The notes under the pieces are model-generated. The model was not told the origin of the DNA and ran no database searches. It saw only the letters and a list, made by a program, of their open reading frames with translations. From the NCBI RefSeq assembly GCF_004359215.1, contig NC_090618.1, forward strand, positions 3,489,467 to 3,544,810: a DNA stretch of 55,344 nucleotides, read 5' to 3'. Positions 10,461 through 20,829 of the stretch are shown here, piece by piece (positions within the stretch are counted from its first letter, which is position 1; the number at the start of each line of letters is the position of its first letter). The stretch comes from Bremia lactucae. Lineage: Eukaryota; Oomycota; Peronosporomycetes; Peronosporales; Peronosporaceae. The position numbers and the translations under genes are program-made.

Positions 10461-11880
10461 GCTCTTTCGCGCCAACCCGACTTTGAGCCGGGGTGCGCAA
10501 GCGGACAGTGAGCATACGGCCACTGTTGCAACAATAAGTGTTTCGTCGTCAACATTATTTTCCGACATTAGAAAAGCTTTTCAAGAAGATAAGGCTCTTA
10601 AAGGGTTGATGGATTGCCTTAGAAATCCATCCCAACAATCCTTAAAAGGATTTTAAATAGTTTCTCAACAGATCAAAAGACAACTCGCAATGGGTTACTG
10701 TATTACACAGCCATTACTGGCGACACACCTCGTGTCGTCATCCCAACCCGTAATGATTTGCGTTTACGCATCATGTATGAGTGTCACGATACACCAATTA
10801 GTGGTCATCGTGGACATGAGAAGACCTATCTCACGATAAGTTGCGAGTATTACAAGCCGCGCCAGTATGATTTCATCCGCAAGTAGATGCGGAGTTTATT
10901 TACCAATGAAGCCCAGTGCTTCATCCCGTGATCCATTACAACTTCTGCCTGTTCCCGCAGTGTTGCAGTCTTAATCCATGGACCTCGTCTTCGGATTTCC
11001 TGACGACGAACATAAGAACAATGGTGTTCTTGCTTTTGTTGATCGTTTTAGCAAAATGGTACATCTTGCTGAAGTACCGGAGTCGATCACAGCCAAAGGC
11101 TGTGCACGTGTCTTTGTTGACACGATATTTTGACTCTATGGGTGACCCCGCGAACTGGTCTCAGATCGAGAGCCTAGAACCACGGCGGAATTGGCAAACT
11201 GTGTTTAAATCAATTGGAACACTGTTGAAATGTTAACTTTTGATCATCCTTAAGAAGATGGTCAGACGGAGTGGGCAAACCGTATTCTCGAAGAGATTTC
11301 TCGCGGATACGTCTATTCTTTTAAGAGTTGGAACGAGCTCTTGCCGATAATAGAATTTACCATCAACGATTCAGTGCATGCTTCTTCAAGCATACCCCAT
11401 TTTTGGTAAATGTCTTACGCCACCCACCTTGTTTGGAGGGAATTCTATTTACGTGGGAAAGAACTCACTCGAGTAAGGACATTTTAGCTCTTGCCGTCAC
11501 GCATTAGCGGTAAGGTCAATGCGAGGATACGAATGTTGATTTAATCAACATTGAAGTTGACAAACTCAGTAATACAATAATGATATTACAGACTTTGACA
11601 ACGATGCTAAAAGACTCAGCACCGAAAACAATAATATTAATGAGAACGATAATACCCTCAATAATGAGGAGATTAATATCTCCGCAGTGCGAGCCGGTCG
11701 CACTGAAACAGAAATAAAACCCAGTCAGCAGGTGATTTCCTGTTGGATAGAAAAGCAGTGGCCCGTTTTGTACAGGATTCCATTGCTGATGCGGTAGACC
11801 GATAGAAATAGAACTCTCACAAAAATGGAAGAGCAAAAATACTTTCATTTAATGTTAATGACCTAGTGGTACTGTCTACT
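10460..11880 (+). pseudogene. Gypsy integrase, degraded (family E)
   Basis: The plus strand holds fragments of the zinc finger region (GLLYYTAITGDTPRVVIPT near 10690, then MYECHDTPISGHRG). Pieces of the DDE core follow, such as FVDRFSKMVHLAEV near 11035 and WNELLPIIEFTINDSVHASS near 11330. Many frameshifts are present. The region around 11400-11880 is barely recognisable. Confidence 0.75.
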
Positions 11881-11889
11881 GTAAACCTA

Positions 11890-12110
11890 AAAAACATGTA
11901 GTGACGAATGTAGGCAGTAATAAATTACTACCCAGGTCTATCGGCCCGTTTCGTGTACTACATCGCCAAGGCAATGTGTACACGATCGAGCTGCCTCTTA
12001 GTATGCGTACGCATCCTACGTCTTATGTTCAGCGTCTCCGCCGTACCATCAGTACGAGACTTCTTCCGGTTCCGGATTTCACCGGAACAGTCTAGGGCAT
12101 TCACCAAAGC
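11890..12110 (+). pseudogene. Integrase C-terminal domain (family E)
   Basis: The plus frame reads KLLPRSIGPFRVLHRQGNVY then TIELPLSMRTHPTSYVQRL. This is the conserved C-terminal beta-fold of Gypsy integrase (L.PR.IGPF.V....Y.L.LP..M..HP.F.V..L). I see no chromodomain after it, unlike families A and D. Confidence 0.85.
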
Positions 12111-12424
12111 TTCATGGTTCCGAGCCAAAGCCGTATCTTCTCGGTACCGACTCTGATTGTCTTGAATCAGACGATCCACTCATTTTTTCTCCAAGGGAAT
12201 GATCTTCTGACGAGCTGTCACCATCTCGTTTTGAAGGAACTGATGTGTCCTCTCGTTCGCCAGTTGATCCGTCGCAACCTGCACACAATTTTAATCTACC
12301 AACTGGTCACGAGAAACATTATTAGCCATCACCGCTAACTCGCGGCGACGGGATCGCTCGTGATCAGAATCCTTTCTCAAAAAATAAAGGGCGTGATCCG
12401 AATCATGATGTTGATTCGGGTTCG

Positions 12425-13749
12425 TCAAACGAGGCGAACCCGACCCCCCCCCTCCACATCCATTGACGGATTCGAGTGGTGAGAAGCATTTTCTTGTTGA
12501 AAGCTTTTCGAACCACCCAGAGGTAAATAGAGTTCGAACGAGATATCTCGTTCGTTGGCGAGGGTATCCACCCTCACATGATAGCTAGGAGCCTCGTTCC
12601 CAATTGATGTTGGACGTTCCAGGTTTCGTCTTGCAGTACGAACAGCCCCATCCTCCTTGACAGAAGGTCCATCGGAGAACGAGCGCTTTCCGCGCTCGTA
12701 ATAGGATTGGAGGTTCTCAATCCCTTCACGCATCTCGTAAGAGATGAGCGTTCTCCAATGAAGATCTTTAAGAAATATGCTTTCTTTTGGGGCATGACCT
12801 GCACCCTTAAAACAGCAGGAGCATGGGTCCCCCCACGAGAGGCAAGGAATCCCTGTCTCCTAAGACAAACAGTACAGCTTATATCATGCACCGACTACGG
12901 TCTGTTTCTCGAACCGCTCACGGAAAGCATTTAGCTTGTCAAGCCAGACCTCACGGCCTATTTTTGTACATGCTGTATAAAAGCTGTCGAAGTTTAGCGC
13001 AAAGGTTTGACATCCTTTGTCAGCTTAGAGGAGTACCACCGATGCCGGAAAAGGCATCGGTGAGGAATTTCGTCTCATCCTCACCGGGCATGTGAAACCT
13101 GGATGAGTTGAATAGCGGAATATGACATCGATCGTTGTTCATACAGACCAACGAATGAGGTTTCTCCTAGAGGGCAACCAAGGCCGATTTTCAGGAGCGA
13201 ACCGCAACGTATTGCGATCCCTCTCGTGTTGGCTCATGTTAACGTCAACGTTAACTTAGCCCTTGGAGCGATCTCTAGAATCACTCCCTTCCTGGTGATG
13301 CAAACTATCACCACCAGCAGCACTCTTCCCCTCGCGACCACTTAATTTTCTGGGTGACGCATGCTAACGTTACCAGAGTGGTCATCGCTCACGGAGTCAT
13401 CGGATGATGACTCCTCACCAAAGAGGTTCGACGAGTCGAATAACCTCGTCATCACCCCTCTAGTTGTCACGTTAGAACCTGAAGGCTTAACGGACTCGGC
13501 CCCGGGTGATCCAGCGGCCTTTACAGTAGACACTGAGTCCGGCGATGCCGGTGACTTGGTCCACTCACCTACAGTCGGTGTAGCAGATGACTTGTCATCG
13601 TCACCTCCAATGGGAGTAGGTGACGTATTCCCCGCAGTAGACGTATTAGCGTCCATTGATAAATTTCATTACCAACAGCTGCACTGTACCGTGCAGCTGT
13701 CAGCTTTGCGGCCTCACGGGCCACGCGCACAGACTTATTAGTCGCCATG
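12425..13749 (-). pseudogene. Antisense ORF of family E element (aORF2), frameshifted
   Basis: The frame begins with MATNKSVRVAREAAKLTAAR at 13749 on the minus strand. It shifts once into an acidic Ser/Thr/Asp/Pro-rich stretch (13656-13342). It continues, after further breaks, through TFALNFDSFYTACTKIGREV and ends in a basic stretch with EGIENLQSYYERGKRSFSDG. It lies antisense to the family E pol, between integrase (ending 12095) and the LTR-like repeat at 13895. Partial copies lie at 14390-14620 (minus) and 15540-16010 (plus), so it is a repeated coding unit rather than chance. I recognise no family. Alternatively it is the gag of a different element. Confidence 0.5.
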
Positions 13750-13894
13750 TTGATTTCGGTCAAAATCAATTTATGAAAATAAAATCGGAATTATTGTTAA
13801 AATCAACATACAAAAATTAAAGGGAAAGACATAATAGTATATCGTTTCACCCTACATCAGTCACTATGGTGACTGTTGGTTAAGTGGTGGTGAG

Positions 13895-14149
13895 TGTAAC
13901 GGGGTCCCGTTACACAAGTATTATATCCTATAGGAGGAATAGGAAATAATATTTCCTATGAGAGGAAATAAATGAAGAAGTTTAAAATTATTATCTTTAT
14001 TAATTTTGACTTCAATAGTTCCATTAATACCAAATTTGGTAATATTGATGCAATTAGACATTAGTTCTATTGATTGGTTGATTTAAGTTTAAATCAACCC
14101 CGCCAATCGGTTTAAGACACGATTGTGCGGTGCGCAAGAAGGTGCCATA
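13895..14149 (+). repeat. LTR-like repeat with terminal palindrome (family E)
   Basis: It begins TGTAACGGGGTCCCGTTACA, a palindrome. It carries the AATCAACCCCGCCAATCG block and the GTGCGCAAGAAGG block near its end. An inverted copy lies at 37470-37709 and a short piece at 24212-24265. Position after family E integrase and aORF2 fits a 3' LTR, but I could not prove a matching 5' LTR. Confidence 0.6.
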
Positions 14150-14367
14150 CCTTGTTACTTATTAATATAATAGGTTCAGTAGTAAGTAGAAGATCGTTTC
14201 GTAGGAATGTGAATAGATTAATACAGTCTTACCTTTTCTCTATTCTAAGGCCTTAGTCTAGACCTTTACTCTGAAGACCCTTAGCTTCTTAAGAAATCGT
14301 CCTCGGTACCTTTGTGTACGTGAAGCTTCGAGGCACCTATCCTACACTGTAATCAGTGTATGATTAA

Positions 14368-14620
14368 CTAGTACTGGTCAGCACTAGTGAAATGTGCCTT
14401 GTTACACAAAAAAACCTTGGGAAAACGAGCGCTTCGTGAGCTCGTAAAAGAATTGTAAGCTATCAATCCCTTCGCGCTTCTCAGAAGAGATGCACGTCCT
14501 CCAGTGAGAGTCTCTAAGGGAGTACGCAATTCTAGGGGCATGGGCTTCACCCTAAAGCAGCAGGAGACGCGGGAAGTGCGACGTCTTTAGACGTGCTACA
14601 TGTGAGTGCTTACTTACTCG
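14368..14620 (-). pseudogene. aORF2-like fragment
   Basis: The minus strand encodes a segment similar to the aORF2 region near 12790-12670: a HAP..... SLRDSHWRT piece, then REGIDSLQFFYE and KRSFSQG. It is short and interrupted. Confidence 0.5.
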
Positions 14621-15539
14621 CTTTCCTACCGAGCTTAAATATAGCCATGACGGAGGCTATGGACGTTTTCGTTTATTTAATCCAGAAAAGGAGATTTCCT
14701 TCCTCTTTGCCCTCATATGTGTTAACACTGACAGCAAGAGGGCGAGCCTTAGGCTCCGGATCAGGTACAGGATTGTACCGAGTTCCGCTAAGTGATCCTT
14801 TGCTGCCCGATAAGAGAGGATTCATATTAAGTCTTTAGGCCTTGCATCAAGAACATCTGGGCCTGGGAAAGGTTGTGATCTATGTGATCGAGCCCATACA
14901 AAGTTCTGAGCTTCTTATATGCTACTCGTTTCGCTTTGAAAGTTTGGGGAAGATATCCATGCCAGAAGAGGCTAAATTTAATTAATTATCAAGTGTAAAT
15001 TGCCTGCGAGTGCTTCCAGGTGTAGCGAAGCTACTTCGCTCCTCTATACTTAAAGAGTCGCTTAGTTCTATAGTCTTAAGAAGTTTAACAACTTCGTAAG
15101 TCGTACAAGCTCGTATAACTTAATGAATCCTAGTTCAAGGGACCAATGGTTCGTAGACCTGAGCGATATCTATGCTTGCGAGTGTGTACATGCGGCTTTG
15201 TACTATCACAGATCATTGGCAAGCCTTAGTAACGCATTTGACGGTTTTAGATCAAACGGGGAACTGAACTATATTTAATATTACGACCTTACTCTAATTT
15301 CATTTAAATATAATTTTGGCCTCCAGATCTTTATCTGAGCAATTTTGTCATAAAACGGTGGGTTAAGACGAGAGAGATCAGATATTAATCTCCAAGATGT
15401 TCCATTCCTCGGACTATATTGATGAGGAGTCATCTTGTAATGACTCCGATCTAAAGAGCCCCCGTACCGGGAATGCTAAAATGTACCACCAGGAACGAAG
15501 GATTGTAAAGATCACTTCAACAGAATGTTAGTCTGCAAC
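14621..15539. other. Unassigned repeat-derived sequence
   Basis: No recognisable protein segment. One plus frame of 81 codons at 14593-14838 has no family signature. The stretch lies between two aORF2-like fragments in opposite orientation. Confidence 0.4.
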
Positions 15540-16005
15540 TTAGCATTAACCAAAGGAACGGAGACCGCAATTCGTTGCGGTTCGCTCCCGAAAAGAGTCT
15601 TGGTTGCCTGCAAAGGGCAACTTGGTTCGTTGGTCTGCTATGACCAACGAACGGTATATGACCAACGAGCGGTATAAGATCCCGTCGTCACTCATCCAGA
15701 CTTCACAGTTTGGTGACAACAAAAACGAATTCTTCATCGATGCGTTTTTGGCATCGATGTTACACTTGGACGCGTGCTAAGGATGCAACTCCTTTTAGTT
15801 TTACGCTTCGGGAGCATTCATACAGAATGTGCAAATCGTAGGCTGCGAGACCTAGTTTGACAAACTGGTTATGGCATGTGACAGGATTGAAAACAGGTAC
15901 TTAGTTGGTGCACCCTATAAGTTGCACCGCTCGTCCAAGTAGGCAGGTTTACCTTGCCTCTCGTGGGGTGTGATTTGCCAAAACATCATCTGACTAGCAT
16001 GTTTG
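15540..16005 (+). pseudogene. aORF2-like fragment, plus strand
   Basis: The plus strand encodes GDRNSLRFAPEKS, then pieces resembling EFFIDAF and a PCLSWG-type segment. They follow the same order as the minus-strand aORF2 at 13250-12830. It breaks off where the family A gag begins. Confidence 0.5.
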
Positions 16006-16009
16006 TCCC

Positions 16010-16660
16010 ATCTAATCAGATTTCTCGCACACGATCACGATATTTAGCGGCTCGTCAGGGTAGACCGATCCTAGGAGACTACGCCCAGGAGTTAAGAGCT
16101 CTTTTTGCCGCTATACATCAAGGCCGAGGGCAAGAAGTGGTTAAATTATTCGTTCATAATGGAAGACCTTAATGCGGGGGTTGCCCAAACGGAATTGTAC
16201 CAATCTCATCCCGTTACTTTAGAAGCGGCAATTGCCATGGGGTTACGCGCTGAGTTCGACTTTAAGTCCTCTCGCGTTGGTACGCAGAAATATTGGAAAG
16301 CCCGTCGAGCGCATCAGATTTGTCTATTAGTAAGGAGAAGAAAAGCTGTGGAATAGCATTCAAACATCGTAGATGTTATATGCGAGAAAGCACTAAGCAC
16401 TTGCGCCCGGCTTGTCCGTTGCGCAATTCGCGCAAAGCTCGAAGCATCAATCCCACCTTATACCAGAAAGCTGTACGGTGCGGGAAACGCCGAGTGGGGC
16501 CGGGCGGTCTACTGGGGAAGAACTAGGGTCGGTAAACCATTAGGAGGAGAGGATAAACAGGGCTTAGTTACAAAGACCTCTGTGCTTAATGGTATGGGAC
16601 GTGAATGCAAGCCCGGCTTGTTTGTCACTAAGTCAACTTTAAGGCTTTGACAAGACATGG
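16010..16660 (+). pseudogene. Gypsy gag, 3' part to protease start (family A copy 1)
   Basis: One frame reads RSRYLAARQGRPILGDYAQE then LRALFAAI, the capsid motif also found at 43140-43210. After a frameshift it gives LEAAIAMGLRAEFDFKSSRV. The end (KPGLFVTKSTLR) is the segment that precedes the protease in these elements. The protease itself is missing: the sequence jumps at about 16670 into inverted pol. Confidence 0.7.
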
Positions 16661-16669
16661 TGAATTTTC

Positions 16670-16775
16670 GGGTATCCTCTCCACTGGACGAGGATTTGAT
16701 GCTTCTTCCTCACGGAGCGGTGGGCAAGCAAACTTTTAGCAAGGAAGCGTTGATTCCCATCCGCATCCAATCAGT
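16670..16775 (-). pseudogene. Chromodomain, N-terminal half (family A copy 1)
   Basis: The minus strand ends a linker and a QILVQWRGYP segment at 16670, then stops matching. The C-terminal half of the same domain is on the plus strand at 20713-20815. The intact order is seen in copy 2 at 39140-39330. Confidence 0.75.
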
Positions 16776-17305
16776 GCAGGCGGCGCTCGATAGGAGTGGC
16801 GATTTTGCCCACATAATCGCTGCTGCCTTTCCCGCGATCGTTCAGTTGCAGGCATTAAGCGCTGCTGAACGACGCATTGGGGATTTCGAGGGTCAAGTCT
16901 TGCTACTGACCTCGGCTTCATGATGCTCGCGCGAAAAATCGTCAGGGTTACGAACGCTTGAAACTTCGGCTGGACATCTTTAAGAAGTTAATGCTGAGGA
17001 ACCGTATTACGCGCGTGGTATCTCTCGCTCTCCGAGTCCGTTACGTTCTCATGGGAAGAGAAGGTCGGAGGCAAGTCTTTCGCCTTCCTCATTTCCCCCA
17101 TCTGTTTAATACTGAACCCATGGTCGGTGTCACCAACAGTCTCCTTAGACTGATGGGAATATGTGACCTCATCTGGGTCCACATACCGTTTGAGACGACC
17201 CACGTAAAAGACGGGGTGCATCTTCATATATGGCGGGAGGGTGAGCCTATAATTTAGGTCTTTGACCTTCTCGACCACAGTAAATGGCCCAATGTAACGT
17301 AGCAA
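16776..17305 (-). pseudogene. Integrase C-terminal domain and linker (family A copy 1)
   Basis: The minus frame reads MLRYIGPFTVVEKVKDLNYR then LTLPPYMKMHPVFYVGRLKR and YVDPDEV. It continues through a Pro/Arg-rich linker to the chromodomain. This segment is open and well conserved. Confidence 0.85.
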
Positions 17306-17902
17306 TAATTTTAAGTACCCCCAGGTAGTACAAAAATTGCGATTTTAGGTAGAGTAACAGTACTTAACAGTACTTTATGTCGAACACTTAAGCATTCATT
17401 ATTTTTGCGACCATTTCAGTCAGCATTCTTTTGTTTATCTTGTGCGCTTGCCGTTGCGCCACGGTCACGGACTTTTCGTGGGATGGCTAATCGCTCATCC
17501 ACAAAGTGTTAAGCCTCGCTCAGGCTTTTAGCATTCAACTCGCCTATGACATCGCCGGAATCGTTCGTAGGACGTAGTTGTAAGCAACGAAACATCGCTA
17601 TTGTGTGAGAGCACATGCATTCCTTGCCGTGACTACATACTGACCACTGCCAACCCGGCAGGGTCACTAAGGCAAGTTTCGTCGTTGAGATGATACCCTC
17701 GCGGGTCATCGTCATATTGACGAAGCTATGTCCCTCTTTCGCACCGAGCGTAGTGAGGGGCCCTCCCCCACTAAAACTCGGGCGCGCACAAACGAGACTG
17801 GCATCCGAGGATGGAGCAGTCCGTTTATAGAAAACGATGTCTCACCGTACTGGCGTGGACACTGTTATTTTTAGCGAGCTCCACAAAGTACAATTGCTTG
17901 CT
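17306..17902 (-). pseudogene. Integrase middle region, degraded (family A copy 1)
   Basis: This is the stretch between the DDE core and the C-terminal domain. Pieces match copy 2 at 39845-40337, such as DERLAI.RK.RD and AQDK. Frameshifts are present. Confidence 0.65.
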
Positions 17903-18523
17903 CTAATCTTTGGGAGTTGCTATAGTGCGTAAGACATCCGCCACGATCCGATTGGCACGTTCTGTTTGGCCATCGGTCTGGGGATGATCTGCGGTCGACA
18001 TGTGGAGCTTGCTACCTAGCAGCTCGAACACATGACGCCAAAACCCAGACGTAAAACGTGGACCCCGGTCCGATACTATGGACTCGGGCATCCCGTGTAG
18101 TCGGTAAACATGATCCAGGAACAAGAGAGCTGCCTCCTTGCCTGTGATCGATGTCTTACATGGTGCTAAATGCACCATCTTGCTCAGTCTGTCTACAAAG
18201 ACGACTAGCCCTGTCCGACCCTTATGATCAGGCGGCATGCTAAACATGAAGTCCAGACTTACCGACATCCAACAATTCGTTGGAATCGGTAGCGGCTTTA
18301 ATGGCGCACTGCTGGACGGTGCAGGCTTTACGTGCTGACACTGTTCGCAGAAGCTAATATAGTTGGCCACCTGTGGCCACCAAAATTCCTCTGACACGTT
18401 TAGAAATGTCTTTACACGGCCCAGATGACCACTCGGTGGTGCATCATGGAGCTCATGGAGGATCATCAGCTTGAGATCTGTGTCGTAAGGCACATTTATT
18501 CTCAAGGTGACAGCTGATACCAT
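17903..18523 (-). CDS. Gypsy integrase, zinc finger and DDE core (family A copy 1)
   Basis: This is an open minus frame of 206 residues with the best preserved integrase of the window. It has the H2C2-type finger (H..H..., then C..C in FCEQCQHVKP at about residue 58). The first Asp follows in the SLDFMFSMP segment, the second in ESIVSDRGPRFTSGFW, and the Glu region in QTDGQTERANRIVADVL. The enzyme would join element DNA to the host genome. It lies in the inverted pol block 16670-20712, so it could not be read from the plus-strand gag. Open length suggests a fairly recent loss. Confidence 0.85.
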   Translation of the reverse strand: MVSAVTLRINVPYDTDLKLMILHELHDAPPSGHLGRVKTFLNVSEEFWWPQVANYISFCEQCQHVKPAPSSSAPLKPLPIPTNCWMSVSLDFMFSMPPDHKGRTGLVVFVDRLSKMVHLAPCKTSITGKEAALLFLDHVYRLHGMPESIVSDRGPRFTSGFWRHVFELLGSKLHMSTADHPQTDGQTERANRIVADVLRTIATPKD

Positions 18524-18985
18524 AACAGGCGATCGCTGAGGCTAAAGCAATTTAGCTTAGCCTTCAGGTAAGACGGAAGGGGTACCTTTCGTCCACCGAA
18601 GTGAATAAACAGCAGGCGACAATGTTCGTCAGGACTATAGCTCTCTTGTATGTCAGAGGCTAACGAGCTCGTTACGTGGTAGGCCTTAATGGCTGCCAAT
18701 ATTGATGGCTCAGATTGTCCTTTAGCACTAGACACACTTTTCTGGTGTCTTACCTCGAAATCTGATCTGGGCGACAACGCGTCAGCCAAGACATTCGACT
18801 TACTGGGCTTGTATTCAACTTTAAAATTAAATTCAGAGAAGAATGTAAGCCATCTTGCCAGTTTTAGCGAGAGGTGCGGTGAGTTATTGCGGTCCGCAAT
18901 GATGCGTGATCCGTATAAACTACAAATGGTTCGGTGCGCAATAGGTGCACTCGAAACTTAACAAGAGCATACTATATTGCAAGTA
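18502..18985 (-). pseudogene. Gypsy RNase H end and tether region (family A copy 1)
   Basis: The minus strand encodes a piece ending in VLADALSPRSDFE and a following segment that leads into the integrase finger. It parallels 41015-41410 in copy 2, where FRACTDHASLWTATNSPHLS is readable. Confidence 0.7.
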
Positions 18986-19868
18986 ACTCCGTGTCATTCA
19001 CAGAGTTATTCAGTCCCGCGGCTTTTAAAAGCCGGGACTGATAAGAAATGACACGGTCAACGCCGTCGTCATCCTTCTGCATGAGCGCGCTGCCGATTGC
19101 AAAATTACTTGCATCGCAGACGACGCTAAAGGGCTTATCCGCGTCTGGCAATGCCAAGACCGGTGCCTCTACAAGAGATTGCTTCACTGATGTGAACGCA
19201 TCTTCTTGTTCTTTTAACCAAACCCATTCTGTGTCCTTTTTAAGGAGATCAGATAATGGTTTAGTTTGCTCCGCATAATTCTTGCTATACTTATGCAAGT
19301 AATTAGCGAGCCCTAGGAGTTGGCGCAAATCCTTCACATGCCGTGGGATTGGCCATTCCTTTACTGATTTTACCTTGTCTGGGTTTGCTCTTACACCATG
19401 TGTACCTACGATGCAACCCAGCACAGGTATCTTGGAGACCCCTATGACGCACTTTTGCAAGTTAACGTACAATTGGGCGTCTTTTAAAGTCTGCAACACA
19501 GCGTCTAAATGACGCTTGTGCGACTCTATTTCGCTCAGCCTGTCCTCGGCCCTACTATGCACGAATACATCGTTAAAGTTATGGGGCGCGTAGGCACGGT
19601 GCTGAAGCATCACGTGAGCCACCACTCGGTTGAATGTATGCAACCGTTGGGGCATAACAAGCCACTCCCAAAGCATACCGCTTGGGGTGCTTCTTGCCGT
19701 TTTGGCTACATTGGACTCTCTCATGAGTACCTGATAGCAGTCATCCTTCAAATTCAACACGGAAAAGATAGTTGACTTTCCCACGGGGTTCAGCAAGACA
19801 TCTTTCCGCGAGATTGGCGTTTGCGCCGGTATGGCTGACGTGTTTAACTTATTGTTAGCAGGAACCAC
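18972..19868 (-). CDS. Gypsy reverse transcriptase and RNase H start (family A copy 1)
   Basis: This is an open minus frame of 298 residues. It has KLNTSAIPAQTPISRKDVLL, SVLNLKDDCYQVLMRESNVA and STPSGMLWEWLVMPQ. The active site reads NFNDVFVHS; intact copies read FDDVVVHS, so the first catalytic Asp is lost. It continues with VPVLGCIVGTHGVRANPDKV and KPLSDLL, then the RNase H entry KPFSVVCDASNFAIGSALMQ. About 10 residues after MPQ are deleted relative to copy 2. It is a long but inactive frame within the inverted block. Confidence 0.85.
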   Translation of the reverse strand: MVPANNKLNTSAIPAQTPISRKDVLLNPVGKSTIFSVLNLKDDCYQVLMRESNVAKTARSTPSGMLWEWLVMPQRLHTFNRVVAHVMLQHRAYAPHNFNDVFVHSRAEDRLSEIESHKRHLDAVLQTLKDAQLYVNLQKCVIGVSKIPVLGCIVGTHGVRANPDKVKSVKEWPIPRHVKDLRQLLGLANYLHKYSKNYAEQTKPLSDLLKKDTEWVWLKEQEDAFTSVKQSLVEAPVLALPDADKPFSVVCDASNFAIGSALMQKDDDGVDRVISYQSRLLKAAGLNNSVNDTELLAI

Positions 19869-20465
19869 GTGCTATCAACCTGTGGCTTTACGCACAAAAA
19901 GGTCGGGCTGCAGTGAGGCGATTTGCTCTCACGCTCATGTCCCGCCTTGGCTCGCTTGTCGAAGAGCTCATCGATATGATCGACTTGTTCTTTCGGCAAC
20001 GGCCATTGCCTGGTCACACAATTATTGGTGCCAGGTTCGAGGTCAATTTCGTGCCCGATGCCCCTATCAGCTGATAGGCGGCTCGGCACTTCTTCTGGGT
20101 AAACATCGCGATGATTCCACAGAACCTCAAAGAACGAACTGTCTCTCAAGGCTAACCCAGCCTTGAGCAGCGAACCGCTTCTTTTTGTCCGTTTCTAGGA
20201 CGCTCTCGTCCATTGTGGACGACGAGCAACAGTCCACCAAGTTTTCTTCTGGAACTGGTGCGACTATTTCGTGGATCTTTCCTTCCTTTAATTCGGCAAG
20301 GAACAGATCCCACGACATCTCCGGGAGATTTACTATCTCCTCGGCAGATTTAAAGACTTGCCGGAGCACCTCAACTGAGGATGCCTCCGCAATTTCGTCT
20401 TTGACGGCCTCGAACACCTCGTTCGAAGGCCCATCCTCTTCATTAGAGACTGATCCAAAGGTCAC
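19844..20465 (-). pseudogene. RT N-terminal region (family A copy 1)
   Basis: The minus frame shows VYPEEVPSRLSADRGIGHEI then DLEPGTNNCVTRQWPLPKEQ, the standard entry into Gypsy RT. Before it comes an acidic segment (20465-20127) belonging to the protease-RT linker. Copy 2 matches at 42333-42608. Confidence 0.8.
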
Positions 20466-20712
20466 TCGTTTAAACGTGCCTTTGATCGTCCTAATCTATC
20501 GGGTACTCGTTCTTCGAGTCACCACGACGTTTTTCTGGGAAGCGGGTGCCGTTATTCTCCTGGCTACGCACCCCTTCCAACCGCACCAGGCTCTTGGTAC
20601 TGTGCCGGTTTATGCGACGCATGACTTCTTGTCAGCTCGCCGTCTACTGCCACAGGCTCTCGGATCTGTGCAGGACATTCGGACGCATAACTTCTTGTCA
20701 TCGTCTTATTCA
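20466..20712 (-). pseudogene. Protease-RT linker with short repeats (family A copy 1)
   Basis: The minus strand encodes two similar units, YASECPAQIREPVAV and SHASHKPAQYQEPGAV. It is collinear with copy 2, which carries the same sequence split between 42920-43061 (minus) and 44217-44275 (plus). Confidence 0.6.
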
Positions 20713-20815
20713 CTCGTCCAATGGAAAGGTTACTCAGTGTTTTGACTCTTGGGAACCAATCGATACCCTACGAAATGATGTGCCCGGCTTGGTGAAAAGG
20801 AGCACCAGCTGAGGC
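20713..20815 (+). pseudogene. Chromodomain, C-terminal half (family A copy 1)
   Basis: The plus strand encodes SLVQWKGYS and then FDSWEPIDTLRNDVPGLVK. The matching N-terminal half is on the minus strand at 16670-16775. A 23-bp segment (CTCGTCCARTGGARAGGWTA core) is present at both ends of the inverted block. Confidence 0.75.
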
Positions 20816-20829
20816 CACTTCGCTTGTCA

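Noticed and set aside
13361..13741. A 126-codon plus-strand frame.
   Set aside because: It is the complement of the Ser/Asp-rich part of aORF2, for which related copies exist on the other strand reading.
16840..16925. A plus-strand frame resembling a coiled-coil (LQALSAAERRIGDFEGQV), repeated at 39400-39470.
   Set aside because: It is the complement of the Pro/Arg-rich linker between integrase and chromodomain, which is continuous with pol on the minus strand in both copies.
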